Shown in pieces: positions 11,337 to 20,268 of a DNA stretch of 64,000 nucleotides. The notes beneath the pieces are model-generated. The model had not been told where the DNA came from. It saw only the letters and a program-made list of their open reading frames with translations, and did not search any database. How positions within the stretch are numbered: the stretch's first letter is position 1; each line of letters opens with the position of its first letter. Source of the stretch: Planomicrobium sp. CPCC 101110 (GTDB lineage: Bacteria; Bacillota; Bacilli; Bacillales_A; Planococcaceae); NCBI RefSeq assembly GCF_007859395.1, contig NZ_VOHD01000011.1, positions 124,001 to 188,000 of the forward strand, written 5' to 3'. Made by a program: the position numbers and the translations under genes.

Positions 11337-12806
11337 ATGAGAAGACAACAGGAAAGAGAGATCCCTTTTTTAATGGCTTTGATTCCGTTAGTGGTCATGA
11401 TTGCCATCATGGCCGTCACAATCATCAAATTTGAAGGCAGTCCGCATGTGCCTTTATTGATCGGTGCAGCAGTTGCAGCTGCAATCGGATTGCGTTATGG
11501 AAACAAATGGGATGTGATCGAAGAAGGCGCTTATAAAGGCATCCGCATGGCGCTTCCGGCAATCGTGATCATTATTCTGGTCGGCTTGATCATCGGAGCT
11601 TGGATTGGCGGAGGCATTGTCGCTACCATGATCTATTACGGATTGAAAATCATTACACCGTCCTTGTTCCTGGTGACGATCTGCATTATTTGCGCAATTG
11701 TCACTTTGGCAATCGGCAGTTCCTGGTCGACAATGGGAACCATAGGCGTCGCCGGTATGGGAATTGGCGTAAGTATGGGGATTCCGGCAGCGATGGTGGC
11801 CGGGGCTGTCATTTCCGGGGCTTATTTCGGCGACAAAATGTCTCCGCTGTCCGATACAACAAATTTAGCTGCCGGAATCACTGGAACGGACTTGTTTGCA
11901 CATATAAAGCACATGATTTATACCACGATTCCTGGTCTCATCATTGCTTTGGTTGTCTACTTCATCCTCGGCAGGCAGTTCGCTGGAGCGGCAGTGGATA
12001 CAGGGAACATCAGCAGCATTTTAACGGCTTTGGAAAGCAATTTCGTGATATCTCCCTGGCTGTTGCTGGTGCCGCTCGCAGTCGTTGTAATGGTTGCCAA
12101 AAAAGTGCCTGCATTGCCGGCTCTTGCTATCGGTGTTTTGCTGGGCTGGCTATGCCATGTATTTATCCAGGGCGGCAGTGTGGCAGATGCTGTCAATACG
12201 CTCCACGATGGATTTTCCATTGCGAGCGGAAATGAAATGGTCGATAACCTGTTCAATCGCGGCGGTATCGAGTCTATGATGTATACAGTCTCCTTGACGA
12301 TTGTGGCTATGATATTCGGCGGGATCATGGAACAAGCCGGAATGCTCCAAGCAATTGTGAAACAAATCCTGAAGGTGGCGAAATCAGCCGGCAGCCTTAT
12401 TGCGGCTGCTGTCGTTTCTGCATTTTTCACGAACGCTACAGCATCTGAACAATACATATCGATTCTCCTTCCGGGAAGAATGTATGCTAAAGCTTTCAGG
12501 GGCAAAAAATTGCATTCGAAAAACTTATCCCGGGCACTGGAGGATGGAGGAACAGTCACTTCACCTTTAGTTCCTTGGAACACATGTGGTGTTTTTATAT
12601 TTGCGACACTGGGCGTCGGGACATTTGCCTACGCACCTTATGCCGTCTTGAATTATGCCATCCCGATCATTTCAATCGCCATGGCGTTCCTCGGTTTGAA
12701 AGTCGAATTCCTGACGGATGAAGAAATAAAAGCGCTGGAAGAAAAAGAAGCAAGGCAAACGGAGGATAGCGGGGAAACCGAGCCTTCAGGGTCTTTGCTG
12801 ACATAA
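11337..12806 (+). CDS. nhaC: NhaC-family Na+/H+ antiporter
   Basis: A 489-residue polytopic membrane protein with about 12 hydrophobic segments. The NhaC/ion-transporter signature regions are present: GSSWSTMGTIGVAGMGIG, ISGAYFGDKMSPLSDTTNLA and, late in the protein, EDGGTVTSPLVPWNTCG. It probably exchanges Na+ for H+ (or malate/lactate, as for B. subtilis MleN) at the cytoplasmic membrane. The start ATG 11337 follows CGAGGAGATGG; in-frame ATGs at 11298 and 11316 lie upstream of this site. The gene is monocistronic with its own terminator. A second NhaC-family gene at 59023 is more distant and is under L-box control. Confidence 0.9.
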   Translation: MRRQQEREIPFLMALIPLVVMIAIMAVTIIKFEGSPHVPLLIGAAVAAAIGLRYGNKWDVIEEGAYKGIRMALPAIVIIILVGLIIGAWIGGGIVATMIYYGLKIITPSLFLVTICIICAIVTLAIGSSWSTMGTIGVAGMGIGVSMGIPAAMVAGAVISGAYFGDKMSPLSDTTNLAAGITGTDLFAHIKHMIYTTIPGLIIALVVYFILGRQFAGAAVDTGNISSILTALESNFVISPWLLLVPLAVVVMVAKKVPALPALAIGVLLGWLCHVFIQGGSVADAVNTLHDGFSIASGNEMVDNLFNRGGIESMMYTVSLTIVAMIFGGIMEQAGMLQAIVKQILKVAKSAGSLIAAAVVSAFFTNATASEQYISILLPGRMYAKAFRGKKLHSKNLSRALEDGGTVTSPLVPWNTCGVFIFATLGVGTFAYAPYAVLNYAIPIISIAMAFLGLKVEFLTDEEIKALEEKEARQTEDSGETEPSGSLLT

Positions 12807-12813
12807 TCGTCAA

Positions 12814-12846
12814 AACACCAAGCTTATCAAAGCTTGGTGTTTTTTT
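12814..12846 (+). terminator. Terminator of the nhaC gene
   Basis: A 12-bp stem AACACCAAGCTT/AAGCTTGGTGTT (12814-12825, 12830-12841) with a 4-base loop and a T-run. Confidence 0.85.
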
Positions 12847-12865
12847 ATAATCTTATAAAAAGGCA

Positions 12866-12925
12866 ATATAAAAAAGCTGAACTTGCATCATGGATGAATG
12901 ACAGGCAAGTAGGAGTTCAGCTTTT
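12866..12925 (-). terminator. Terminator of the CHRD gene (minus strand)
   Basis: AAAAGCTGAACT (12872-12883) pairs with AGTTCAGCTTTT (12914-12925), with an inner ACTTGC/GCAAGT pairing. On the minus strand the stem is followed by a T-run. Confidence 0.75.
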
Positions 12926-12937
12926 CAGAGAAATTGC

Positions 12938-13531
12938 TTATGCAGTTTTTTTATTGTTTCGGCCGCTAAGCAAGATCCCGCCCGTCAATGCTGCAAGCAA
13001 GCCAAGCATTGTGTAAAGAGGGCCGTTTGTTGCTGTTGTTGGCATTTCATCGCCTTCGCCAGCCATCTCGACCTGTCCACGGATTTCTCCATCAGGATAT
13101 TCTTCTGTATGAAGGTTTACGTAAATGTCTCCTGCCACCATGGCTTCAGTGAATTCATCCCAGCTCATTTCCCCGGACAAATCTTCTTCCGTGAATGTGC
13201 CTGTTGCGACTTCGCCGTTATAATCCATCGGTTCGTCGTTTTCAAAGATTGGCAGGACGACTGGACCGTTCTCACCAGGAGCGCCGCTGTGGAAATGCCC
13301 TGCCAGGGTGTTCTCCAGGTTTTCTGCATTCACCGTGAACTCCAAAGACATCCCATCTTCGCTAAACTGAACATGTGCATCACCCGAAGCATCGCTTTCA
13401 ACTTCCATCGGTTCTTGGTCGGGTGTCAATTCTGCCATAAAATCCTGGCCTTCATGAGCAGCAAAAACCGATCCTGCAAATCCTGCGACTGCCAACACTG
13501 AAGCTAACGGTAAAGCCATACGTTTTTTCAT
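12938..13531 (-). CDS. CHRD-domain surface protein with sortase-type C-terminal signal
   Basis: A 197-residue exported protein. A signal peptide covers about residues 1-24, cleaved near VFAAHE. A CHRD domain follows (about 27-150), with HFHSGAPGENGPVV and the YVNLHTEEYPDGEIRGQV ending. The C-terminus is a cell-wall sorting signal: MPTTATNG from residue 163, a hydrophobic stretch, and the basic tail GRNNKKTA. MPTTA resembles the LPxTA signals used by class D sortases rather than LPxTG, and a class D sortase is encoded divergently 243 bases away. It is acidic, consistent with an extracellular location. AAGGAGA precedes the ATG. The function of CHRD domains in bacteria is not established. Confidence 0.9.
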   Translation of the reverse strand: MKKRMALPLASVLAVAGFAGSVFAAHEGQDFMAELTPDQEPMEVESDASGDAHVQFSEDGMSLEFTVNAENLENTLAGHFHSGAPGENGPVVLPIFENDEPMDYNGEVATGTFTEEDLSGEMSWDEFTEAMVAGDIYVNLHTEEYPDGEIRGQVEMAGEGDEMPTTATNGPLYTMLGLLAALTGGILLSGRNNKKTA

Positions 13532-13774
13532 ACATCAATCTCCTTCTTGCATATTTCGCCACTTGGCGATACCATATTATACAACAGAATATTCTTAAAA
13601 ATGTGAATTTTATGTTAATTTAATTAATTTTTTTATTAAGGACTTGAAACTTCCCACTCGTGTATTTAGAGTAAAGAATAAATACAGGTGCTATGAACAA
13701 TTGATTGAATGGGTTGCTTGATGATGGGACAGAAAAAAGTTTCTATTCTACGGAGTGATGGGAAGTGAAACGGA

Positions 13775-14452
13775 TTGAGGAAGAAACTCGGGTTGATTCT
13801 CGTCTTAATGGGTTTGTTGTTCGCAAGCTGGAACGGCTACACTTGGTTTTCTGAAGCATCTTCCGGGCGGGAACCCATCGGCGAAAATGATATTGTAGCA
13901 GCTGAAGAAATTAAAAGCATGGATGTTCCGGCTCCCGCCAAGGAGGACCCTCTTGATGAAGAAGCCAAACTCTCCTCGAAAATAGCTAAAAAACCGAAAG
14001 CGCCGGAAGAACCGAAACAGCGGGATTATAAGGAATATGAAAGGGGAGAGGAAATAGGCTGGCTGCTGATTCCTTCCCTCGATATGAAATATCCGATGTA
14101 CTGGGGAACGGATGATGAAACTTTAACGCAAGGGGTGGGCTATCATGCAAGTAAATTCACCAGTCCTCCGGACGGACAGCGCCATACAGTGCTATCCGGC
14201 CATCGGGACACGGTTTTCCGTGAACTTGGCGACTTGAAAGAAGGTGATAAAATGTACGTGCAGTTCGAAGGGGTGCAATATGAATATGAAATAGAAAAGA
14301 CCTGGGTTACGGATGCTGAAGACCGCACAGTAATCGTTGCAAAAGATGAACCGGTACTGACACTTACTACTTGTTATCCGTTTACGTTTGTAGGAGCGGC
14401 TCCTGACCGCTATATCATAGAAGCTCCGCTTGTGAGTATCACGAAAATGTAA
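13775..14452 (+). CDS. srtD: Class D sortase
   Basis: Transpeptidase that attaches surface proteins to peptidoglycan. The 225-residue protein has an N-terminal membrane anchor (about 5-22), an acidic linker (about 30-85) and a sortase beta-barrel. The catalytic residues are His143 in LSGHRDTVF, Cys200 in TLTTCYPF and Arg212 in PDRYIIEA. The TTG start at 13775 follows GGAAGTG; GTG 13765 is out of frame. It is divergent from the CHRD protein with an MPTTA sorting signal, its likely substrate. Class D enzymes in Bacillus recognise LPNTA-like signals. Confidence 0.93.
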   Translation: MRKKLGLILVLMGLLFASWNGYTWFSEASSGREPIGENDIVAAEEIKSMDVPAPAKEDPLDEEAKLSSKIAKKPKAPEEPKQRDYKEYERGEEIGWLLIPSLDMKYPMYWGTDDETLTQGVGYHASKFTSPPDGQRHTVLSGHRDTVFRELGDLKEGDKMYVQFEGVQYEYEIEKTWVTDAEDRTVIVAKDEPVLTLTTCYPFTFVGAAPDRYIIEAPLVSITKM

Positions 14453-14480
14453 TCCTGATCCTTGTGAAAGGCAGGGAATA

Positions 14481-14518
14481 AAACAACCAGCCGAAGGTAT
14501 ACCTTCGGCTGGTTGTTT
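14481..14518. terminator. Bidirectional terminator, perfect 38-bp palindrome
   Basis: Positions 14481-14499 and 14500-14518 are exact reverse complements, with A3 at the left end and T3 at the right end. It separates the sortase from the convergent small membrane protein gene and would work in both directions. Confidence 0.8.
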
Positions 14519-14595
14519 CATTTTGTCCAAAGCCGTGCCTTCCCGCTTTTCTGAAAGCTGGAAATGCCACTTCGACAAGGCGTCTGTTCATGATT

Positions 14596-14874
14596 TCAGT
14601 TGGAACGGACTTTTTTGGAGAAAAGGCCGATCAGCAAAAAAATCACTCCATTGAAAAATAGAATAGCCGCAAAAGTCCATCCAGCGACACTTCCCGCGAT
14701 TCCATCTCCGCTATAGCGTCCAACAACCTGGAGTGTTACTTCGAACACTATGGGAGCGATCAAAAGAATGGTAACCGCAGCAGAGATACACCACCTTTTT
14801 CGATGTGCCGCAGAAAACTTATTCACCGAGTAATTCAACAGGATAAGAAATATAGCCAAAATCATAAGTGACAT
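14596..14874 (-). CDS. Small membrane protein of unknown function
   Basis: A 92-residue protein with three hydrophobic segments (about 2-16, 30-50 and 63-84) and a basic C-terminus (KKVRSN). No family is recognised. AAGGAGGCGAGC precedes the ATG on the minus strand, so translation is well supported. It is convergent with the sortase gene; a link with sorting is possible but not shown. Confidence 0.7.
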   Translation of the reverse strand: MSLMILAIFLILLNYSVNKFSAAHRKRWCISAAVTILLIAPIVFEVTLQVVGRYSGDGIAGSVAGWTFAAILFFNGVIFLLIGLFSKKVRSN

Positions 14875-15050
14875 ATGCTCGCCTCCTTAAACTATCTTCA
14901 TTATACTATAATTTTCTGGAAATTAATTGGATTCTGAAGCATCAATTGGATATAGTGGATAATAAGGGATGATCTTTTCTGGTTCAGAAAAGATAAAAGC
15001 CTTTTGGATAGCGGAACAGTAAGGCAATCATTTTGGAAATTGGAGTTGAG

Positions 15051-15500
15051 ATGATGTTCATCGTAAATGTCGAAGCAGCAATTTACAAAGACGAAAAGTG
15101 GTTGATTGTAAGAAGAAGTGAAAAAGAAGAATATGCGGCCGGGGTACTCGCACTAGTTGGCGGAAAAGTGGACAAGGAAGGGAATTCCGCGGATATTCTG
15201 GAACGGGCTTTGATAAGGGAAGTTGAGGAAGAAGTCGGCGTTGCAGTTTCAAATCTTACATATGTCAACAGTTCTTCTTTTGTCGCCGAATCCGGGGTGC
15301 ATGTAGTAGACATCGTATTCCTTTGCACCTATCAAGCGGGTGAGCCATTTGCCAAAGACCCGGAAGAAGTGGCAAGCATCCACTGGATGGCCACCGAAGA
15401 AATCTCGAGTAACGATGAAATTCCAGGATTTCTGAAAGAGAATATTCAGCTTGCAGAAAAATTAGTGAAAAGTAACCCGGTTTTTTCTTTGATTCAGTAG
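15051..15500 (+). CDS. Nudix hydrolase
   Basis: A 149-residue cytoplasmic protein predicted to hydrolyse a nucleoside diphosphate linked to another moiety. The Nudix box is visible as GGKVDKEG...RALIREVEEEVGV, with REVEEEVG carrying the metal-binding glutamates; the spacing between the first Glu and REVEEE is a few residues longer than the simplest consensus. The start is ATG 15051 (or the adjacent ATG 15054) after TTGGAG; a TTG at 15033 lies before the binding site. Substrate unknown. A P-loop protein follows 86 bases later. Confidence 0.85.
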   Translation: MMFIVNVEAAIYKDEKWLIVRRSEKEEYAAGVLALVGGKVDKEGNSADILERALIREVEEEVGVAVSNLTYVNSSSFVAESGVHVVDIVFLCTYQAGEPFAKDPEEVASIHWMATEEISSNDEIPGFLKENIQLAEKLVKSNPVFSLIQ

Positions 15501-15586
15501 AAGCAGCAATCTTATCAAAGAAGAACCGTTCGCAGATTTCCGCATATGATGGGTCAAATGATTGAGGGAAGGCAGAAAGATAAAAG

Positions 15587-16129
15587 ATGAAAAAAAGCGG
15601 CAAGCCTTTAGTGATTGCTATTGGCGGTGTATCAGGCGGAGGGAAAACAACTATTGTCACCCAATTAAAGCAACAATTCGGAAAAGCCGAGGCACTCTAT
15701 TTCGATAGTTACGATTTTGAAGGTCCAGAAAATGTATTCCAGTGGATTGAGGACGGCGCTAATTATGATGAATGGAACTTAACGCCTCTTATCAGGGATT
15801 TGAAAGAAGTATTGTTAAAAAGGCATGATTATATCTTCTTGGATTTTCCTTTTGCTTATCAACATTCTCAAACAAGCGGGATTATAGATTTGGTTGTTTT
15901 TATTGATACGCCACTAGACATCGCTTTAATCCGTCGGATGAATAGAGAGTTCAGGGATAGTTCTGCTGAAGAAATGCTGCAATATATGGAATCCTACGCC
16001 ACCTACGGAAGAAGAGGTTATCTGGAGATGCTGCAAACGATCAGGCCCGATTCGAATGTTGTAATCGATGGGACTTTATCAATATCCCAAATTGTCGAAA
16101 AAATAAGGGAACAGGTGAACCGGCTATAA
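15587..16129 (+). CDS. P-loop kinase-like protein (uridine kinase family)
   Basis: A 180-residue protein with Walker A GGVSGGGKTT near residues 13-22, a DSYDF motif (like the substrate loop of uridine kinases), and a Walker-B-like FLDFPFAY segment. It looks like a small-molecule (nucleoside) kinase of the uridine kinase/phosphoribulokinase type, but key substrate residues cannot be assigned by eye. It lies between a Nudix hydrolase and a CPBP protease, all on the same strand. Confidence 0.7.
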   Translation: MKKSGKPLVIAIGGVSGGGKTTIVTQLKQQFGKAEALYFDSYDFEGPENVFQWIEDGANYDEWNLTPLIRDLKEVLLKRHDYIFLDFPFAYQHSQTSGIIDLVVFIDTPLDIALIRRMNREFRDSSAEEMLQYMESYATYGRRGYLEMLQTIRPDSNVVIDGTLSISQIVEKIREQVNRL

Positions 16130-16215
16130 AACTCGTTTTCCAGGAATAAAAGAAAGGCTTTAACGAAAATATATGAAAATAGAGCAGGAAAGCGGAAGGG
16201 AGCTTTCAAGCAACT

Positions 16216-16860
16216 ATGGCTTTGCAAAAGAAGGGATTAAGGTACTTCAAATTATTCCTATCTATACAAATAGCATTTATCTCCTATTATGTCTTGAAAG
16301 CATATCCTTATCCGGACAGTTTTGATTTCATTAGCACGCACTATAAAACAATCGACCTGGGAAGAAAGTTTTATCCGAAAATTGATTTAATCATACTGTT
16401 TCTTGGAATGATTATCTTTTCGCTATACTCCAGAACAAAAGTAAAGGAATACCTATCACACAAGCCATTGAAGAAATTTTCAAGCTGGGTTTTTATTTCT
16501 CTCTTTTTTCTCCTGATTTACTTGTGTGAGCAGCAGCAATCTCGTTTTTCTTATTCTTTGCAGCTTGAGATGCCTTCTTTTACTATAATAGAGTATTTTG
16601 CACTTGCTTCAACGGTTGTTTTGATTGCGCCTATAAGTGAAGAACTGGTTTTCCGAGGTCCGTTGCTCTTTTTATTTCCTGATAAAGGAAAATATTTATT
16701 TTTATTCGTTTCTACAGTTTGGTTTATTGCATTGCATGGAAATATCATTTTTGGTGCTTTGTTTTCATTAGGCCTTAGCTTTTTGACTTTGAAATTCAGG
16801 AGCTTGGCTGTTCCGATTCTCGCTCATGCTATTTGGAATTTCTTTGTTATGCACAATTAA
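16216..16860 (+). CDS. CPBP (ABI) family intramembrane metalloprotease
   Basis: A 214-residue membrane protein with about six hydrophobic segments. The three conserved motifs are present in the second half: EELVFRG (glutamate pair), FIALHGN (zinc-binding His) and LAHAIWN. Relatives are Rce1-like proteases, some of which act on prenylated or bacteriocin-related peptides. The likely binding site GAAGGGAG is 13-14 bases upstream, slightly far, so the start is less certain. No bacteriocin gene was found nearby. Confidence 0.82.
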   Translation: MALQKKGLRYFKLFLSIQIAFISYYVLKAYPYPDSFDFISTHYKTIDLGRKFYPKIDLIILFLGMIIFSLYSRTKVKEYLSHKPLKKFSSWVFISLFFLLIYLCEQQQSRFSYSLQLEMPSFTIIEYFALASTVVLIAPISEELVFRGPLLFLFPDKGKYLFLFVSTVWFIALHGNIIFGALFSLGLSFLTLKFRSLAVPILAHAIWNFFVMHN

Positions 16861-16948
16861 AAAGATGGGGAGTTCCTAGCAGAATGAGATGGGCTTAAAC
16901 TTTTTGCATCTTTCTCCTGCTTCCATGCTTCAACAATGTACAGTTTGT

Positions 16949-16996
16949 TTTTAAAAGGCATGGACTTGGTGTTTTACCAAATCCCTGCCTTTTAAA
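16949..16996. repeat. Long imperfect inverted repeat
   Basis: 16949-16970 pairs with 16976-16996 around a 5-base loop (TTTAAAAGGCATGGA...TTGGT against ACCAAATCCCTGCCTTTTAAAG). It lacks a T-tract, so it is not a typical terminator. It lies between the CPBP gene and the minus-strand MFS gene. Confidence 0.5.
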
Positions 16997-17088
16997 GCTG
17001 CAGACAGATTGAATATACCTATACGGCTTATTTCTTCGGTCTCTGAATATCTCATTAGTATGGCCCGGTGATCGTACTTGAAACAGAA

Positions 17089-17118
17089 AAAAGGGGCAAT
17101 CAAGTCCACGATTGCCCC
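17089..17118 (-). terminator. Terminator of minus-strand MFS gene
   Basis: GGGGCAATC (17093-17101) pairs with GATTGCCCC (17110-17118). On the minus strand it is followed by a T6 run. Confidence 0.8.
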
Positions 17119-17134
17119 CTGCTTTAGCGTACGC

Positions 17135-18340
17135 TTATTCTAGCGCCGTCCTCCGAAAAAGAACCTTCCCTTCATAAGCGATCCAACTCGCCGCTCCTAA
17201 CAAAAGGCCGGATAGGACAAACACACTGCGGATTCCATAAGCATCTGCCAGTATCCCCATCAAAAGAGCAGCAAGCCCGAATGTTCCTGTTCCAATCGCT
17301 CCGAGCGTGGTGAATACCGTTGGCAATCGGTCTTTTGGAACGCTTGTCTGGACTACAGTCTGCTGCGGAATATTCTTGATCTGGCTGAACATGCCGACAA
17401 GGAAAGAAAGGATCACGGCTAGTGCCGGAAAGCTATTCAGCCCGAAGAAGAAAGTCGCCAGGCTGCCGAAAACTGCTCCCATGAAAATACACTGGCCGAG
17501 TTTTTGTTCGATCCAATTTGAAAGCCGGAGGCAAAAGAGGCTTCCGCCAATCAATCCAAGGAAGAAGGAGCCATTGATGAATCCCCACCATTTCTCATCC
17601 GCCGTTAATGCATCACTGACAAATACATAAAGGATCGCGGCAATCCAGACGGTCCCGGCAATCGTCTCCAAAACATCTATCCAGGCAATTCGCTTCAGCA
17701 CAGGAGCAGAGGAGACCGTCTGCCAGCCGATGCTGATTTGCTGCCATTTGCTTTGATGGCGGGGCGGCTTAAAGTCTGCAGGATCCAAACCGCAAAGCAG
17801 CAGGCTGGAACAGAAAAACAAAACAGCTGCCAGCCAGACCATCTCATTTGCGGCTATCCATATCAACAGGGAACTCCCGATAAACCACATGGCGGTCTGG
17901 ATCAGTTGTGTGACGGTTTCTGCAATCCCATTCGCTTTCAGAAGTTCTTCATTCTGTACGTAACTTGGAAGAAGCGATCGAGTGACAGGATTTGCACAGC
18001 CATCAAGCAGTGCAATGAAGCCGATTGCCAAAAACAGCCATATATAATTGGACAAAGAGATATGCTGCGTAAAGAAAGCCAGGGCGAAGAGCAGCACCGT
18101 TTTTCCGAACTGGGAACCGGCCAGCAGCCATTTCAGGTTGAAATGCTGCATTAGCAAGGGCGTCAGCGTATTGGAAACAAACATTGAACTGGTTATTGCA
18201 AAAGGCACAAGTGCGGCGGCAGTAGCTGAACCGGTCAATCCAAAGATGATGTAAATGATGCTGACGATGTATAAAATGTCTCCGATATTGGCAAGAGATT
18301 GACCTGTTAACAACAAGCTAAAATTTTTATTCAGTTTCAT
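17135..18340 (-). CDS. MFS transporter (macrolide-efflux-like)
   Basis: A 401-residue major facilitator with about 12 transmembrane segments. Its N-terminal half (LLLTGQSLANIGD, then a Pro-rich loop NPVTRSLLPSYV) resembles the MFS_3/MefA-type group of drug exporters. The direction and substrate are unknown. ATG 18340 is chosen because GGGGGA sits 8-9 bases upstream; a TTG at 18364 precedes that site. It is monocistronic and divergent from another MFS gene at 18818. Confidence 0.85.
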   Translation of the reverse strand: MKLNKNFSLLLTGQSLANIGDILYIVSIIYIIFGLTGSATAAALVPFAITSSMFVSNTLTPLLMQHFNLKWLLAGSQFGKTVLLFALAFFTQHISLSNYIWLFLAIGFIALLDGCANPVTRSLLPSYVQNEELLKANGIAETVTQLIQTAMWFIGSSLLIWIAANEMVWLAAVLFFCSSLLLCGLDPADFKPPRHQSKWQQISIGWQTVSSAPVLKRIAWIDVLETIAGTVWIAAILYVFVSDALTADEKWWGFINGSFFLGLIGGSLFCLRLSNWIEQKLGQCIFMGAVFGSLATFFFGLNSFPALAVILSFLVGMFSQIKNIPQQTVVQTSVPKDRLPTVFTTLGAIGTGTFGLAALLMGILADAYGIRSVFVLSGLLLGAASWIAYEGKVLFRRTALE

Positions 18341-18817
18341 AATGGCTATCCCCCAAGAGTTCAATTTGTAAATGCTTTTTACTGCAGGGAATCAGTTAGA
18401 TTGGACAAATGTTCATGGTCAATGTTCCTTTCAGGGCTGCGATAAATCTTGGGGGATCCAGACTTATCGAAAATTTTGTTTGTTTCCATTATACGACAGA
18501 AATTTGGAAAATAAATGGAGAAAAAAGTTTTGAAAAAACAAAAAGAATTATTACGTCTTGGAGGCAGTCGTCAGGCAAACATTCTTTAAAACAAACAGGA
18601 AAAGAAAGTTGGAATGTCAAAACAGGATAGCCCCACTTGATAAGGACGAAGGGCTGATTGCTAGAAGCAGGACAACAATCAGCTATATGCATTATGAAAA
18701 TTCTCAGTTCAATTAAGGGTGAAAATGCAAACAAGCCATATTCAGCATGGGGGATAAAGTGATAAGCTGACTGTATTGCAGCACTTTGATTCGAAAACGG
18801 CCAAAGGGGGGGCAAAC
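18341..18817. other. Intergenic region between divergent MFS genes
   Basis: About 480 bases that must hold both promoters. I see no gene, no recognisable riboswitch and no clear operator. Confidence 0.4.
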
Positions 18818-20107
18818 ATGAATGCAAAAGCCGATCAATCCATTCAGCCTTATATAGAGTCACCCGAAAAGTTGAAGAAATTATATCGCCATGTAATTTT
18901 TGTCGCCAGCCTCTCCCAAATTTTCGGCGGTGCAGGTTTAGCCGCCGGGATTACGGTGGGCGCCCTTTTGGCTCAGCAAATGCTCGGGACAGCTGCTTAT
19001 GCGGGACTGCCGATCGCCTTATTCACCTTAGGTTCTGCTGGCGCCGCTTTGTTAGTCGGCCAGCTTTCCCAGCGCTGGGGAAGGCGGCCAGGCCTGACCA
19101 CCGGCTTTATGCTTGGAGGAGTCGGGGGCTTAGGGGTGGTTCTTGCTGCAATACTGGGCAGCATACCACTTTTATGGGTTTCGCTGATCATTTACGGTTC
19201 TGGAACGGCGACCAACTTGCAAGCCCGCTATGCCGGCACGGACCTGGCAAGCAAGAACCAGCGGGGAAAAGCTGTCAGCATTATCATGGTGTCTGCCACA
19301 GCCGGCGCATTCGCCGGTCCGAACATGGTGGGTATTATGGGGAGATTTGCCCTTTCAATCGGGATTCCGGCACTGGCTGGACCCTTCCTTCTGTCGGGAA
19401 CCGCGTTCATTGTGGCGGGAATGATCATTTTTCTGCTGCTTCGTCCGGATCCCTTTCTCATTGCGAAAGCGATAGAAGCTTACAAACAAGAGAACAGCCA
19501 GGAAGAGCTTTTGCCGGATACTGTCCAGGCTATCAACAAAAAAGGAGTGGCAGCCGGAGCCGCTATTATGGTGCTGACCCAGATGACCATGATTGCCATT
19601 ATGACAATGACACCTGTACATATGGGGCACTATGGCCATGATCTTAGCGACATTGGTCTTTTGATTGGAATCCATATCGGGGCGATGTATCTTCCGTCGG
19701 TTTTTACGGGCATCCTTGTGGATAAATTTGGTTCGACGGCCATGTCGATTGCTTCAGGTGCGATACTCGGAGGGGCGAGTGCCTTAGCAGCTTTCGCGCC
19801 TGGAGATTCCCTGGCTGCGCTTGTTTTGGCGTTGGCTCTTCTTGGCATTGGCTGGAACTTTGGATTGATTAGCGGAACAACGCAAGTGATCGATTCAACA
19901 GATCCGGCACAACGGGCGAAAATCCAAGGAACAGTGGATGTGTTTATCGCTTTGGCCGGAGCTTCCGGGGGAGTATTGTCCGGTATGGTGGTAGCTGGGT
20001 CGAGCTATGCTGTGTTGTCGTTGATCGGTGGATTGGTATCCCTGGTTTTAATCCCCATCATTCTATGGTCACGCACAAGCAGTAAAGCCCAAAGCAGCAA
20101 TCCCTAA
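18818..20107 (+). CDS. MFS transporter
   Basis: A 429-residue major facilitator with 12 predicted membrane segments. The loop 2-3 motif GQLSQRWGRRPGLTTG matches the MFS GxLaDrxGRkxxl signature, and the second half contains LVDKFGSTAMSIASG. The central loop (about 215-250) is charged. Substrate unknown; an efflux role is plausible. ATG 18818 follows AAAGGGGGGG; an upstream in-frame ATG at 18776 is before that site. A short hairpin overlaps the stop and a second terminator lies at 20225-20258. Confidence 0.85.
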   Translation: MNAKADQSIQPYIESPEKLKKLYRHVIFVASLSQIFGGAGLAAGITVGALLAQQMLGTAAYAGLPIALFTLGSAGAALLVGQLSQRWGRRPGLTTGFMLGGVGGLGVVLAAILGSIPLLWVSLIIYGSGTATNLQARYAGTDLASKNQRGKAVSIIMVSATAGAFAGPNMVGIMGRFALSIGIPALAGPFLLSGTAFIVAGMIIFLLLRPDPFLIAKAIEAYKQENSQEELLPDTVQAINKKGVAAGAAIMVLTQMTMIAIMTMTPVHMGHYGHDLSDIGLLIGIHIGAMYLPSVFTGILVDKFGSTAMSIASGAILGGASALAAFAPGDSLAALVLALALLGIGWNFGLISGTTQVIDSTDPAQRAKIQGTVDVFIALAGASGGVLSGMVVAGSSYAVLSLIGGLVSLVLIPIILWSRTSSKAQSSNP

Positions 20108-20224
20108 GCTAAAAAGCTTAGGGTGGGTTCGCAAGCGTTCAATGCTGCTTTAGTGAAATGGAAAAAGGTGTTTCTTTTGATAGTTTCAGGTCGGTGGAAA
20201 CGCAGTGCATCCTGCAAAATGGGG

Positions 20225-20258
20225 AAAAGTGATCCTTCTTTGGAAGGATGCACTTTTT
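20225..20258. terminator. Bidirectional terminator
   Basis: AAAAGTGATCCTTC pairs with GAAGGATGCACTTTT (one bulged G) around a TTTG loop. A and T runs flank both sides. It serves the converging MFS (plus) and GNAT/FemAB (minus) genes. An 8-bp hairpin at 20102-20123 directly after the MFS stop lacks a T-tract. Confidence 0.75.
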
Positions 20259-20268
20259 ATGAACGGAG

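Noticed and set aside
11957-12583. A 208-residue minus-strand frame
   Set aside because: Shadow of the NhaC-family gene; no start signal.
16216-16860. Bacteriocin locus around the CPBP protease
   Set aside because: No precursor peptide with a double-glycine leader, no ABC exporter and no modification enzyme is adjacent.
18341-18817. T-box or guanidine-type riboswitch between the MFS genes
   Set aside because: No conserved core element of either could be found.
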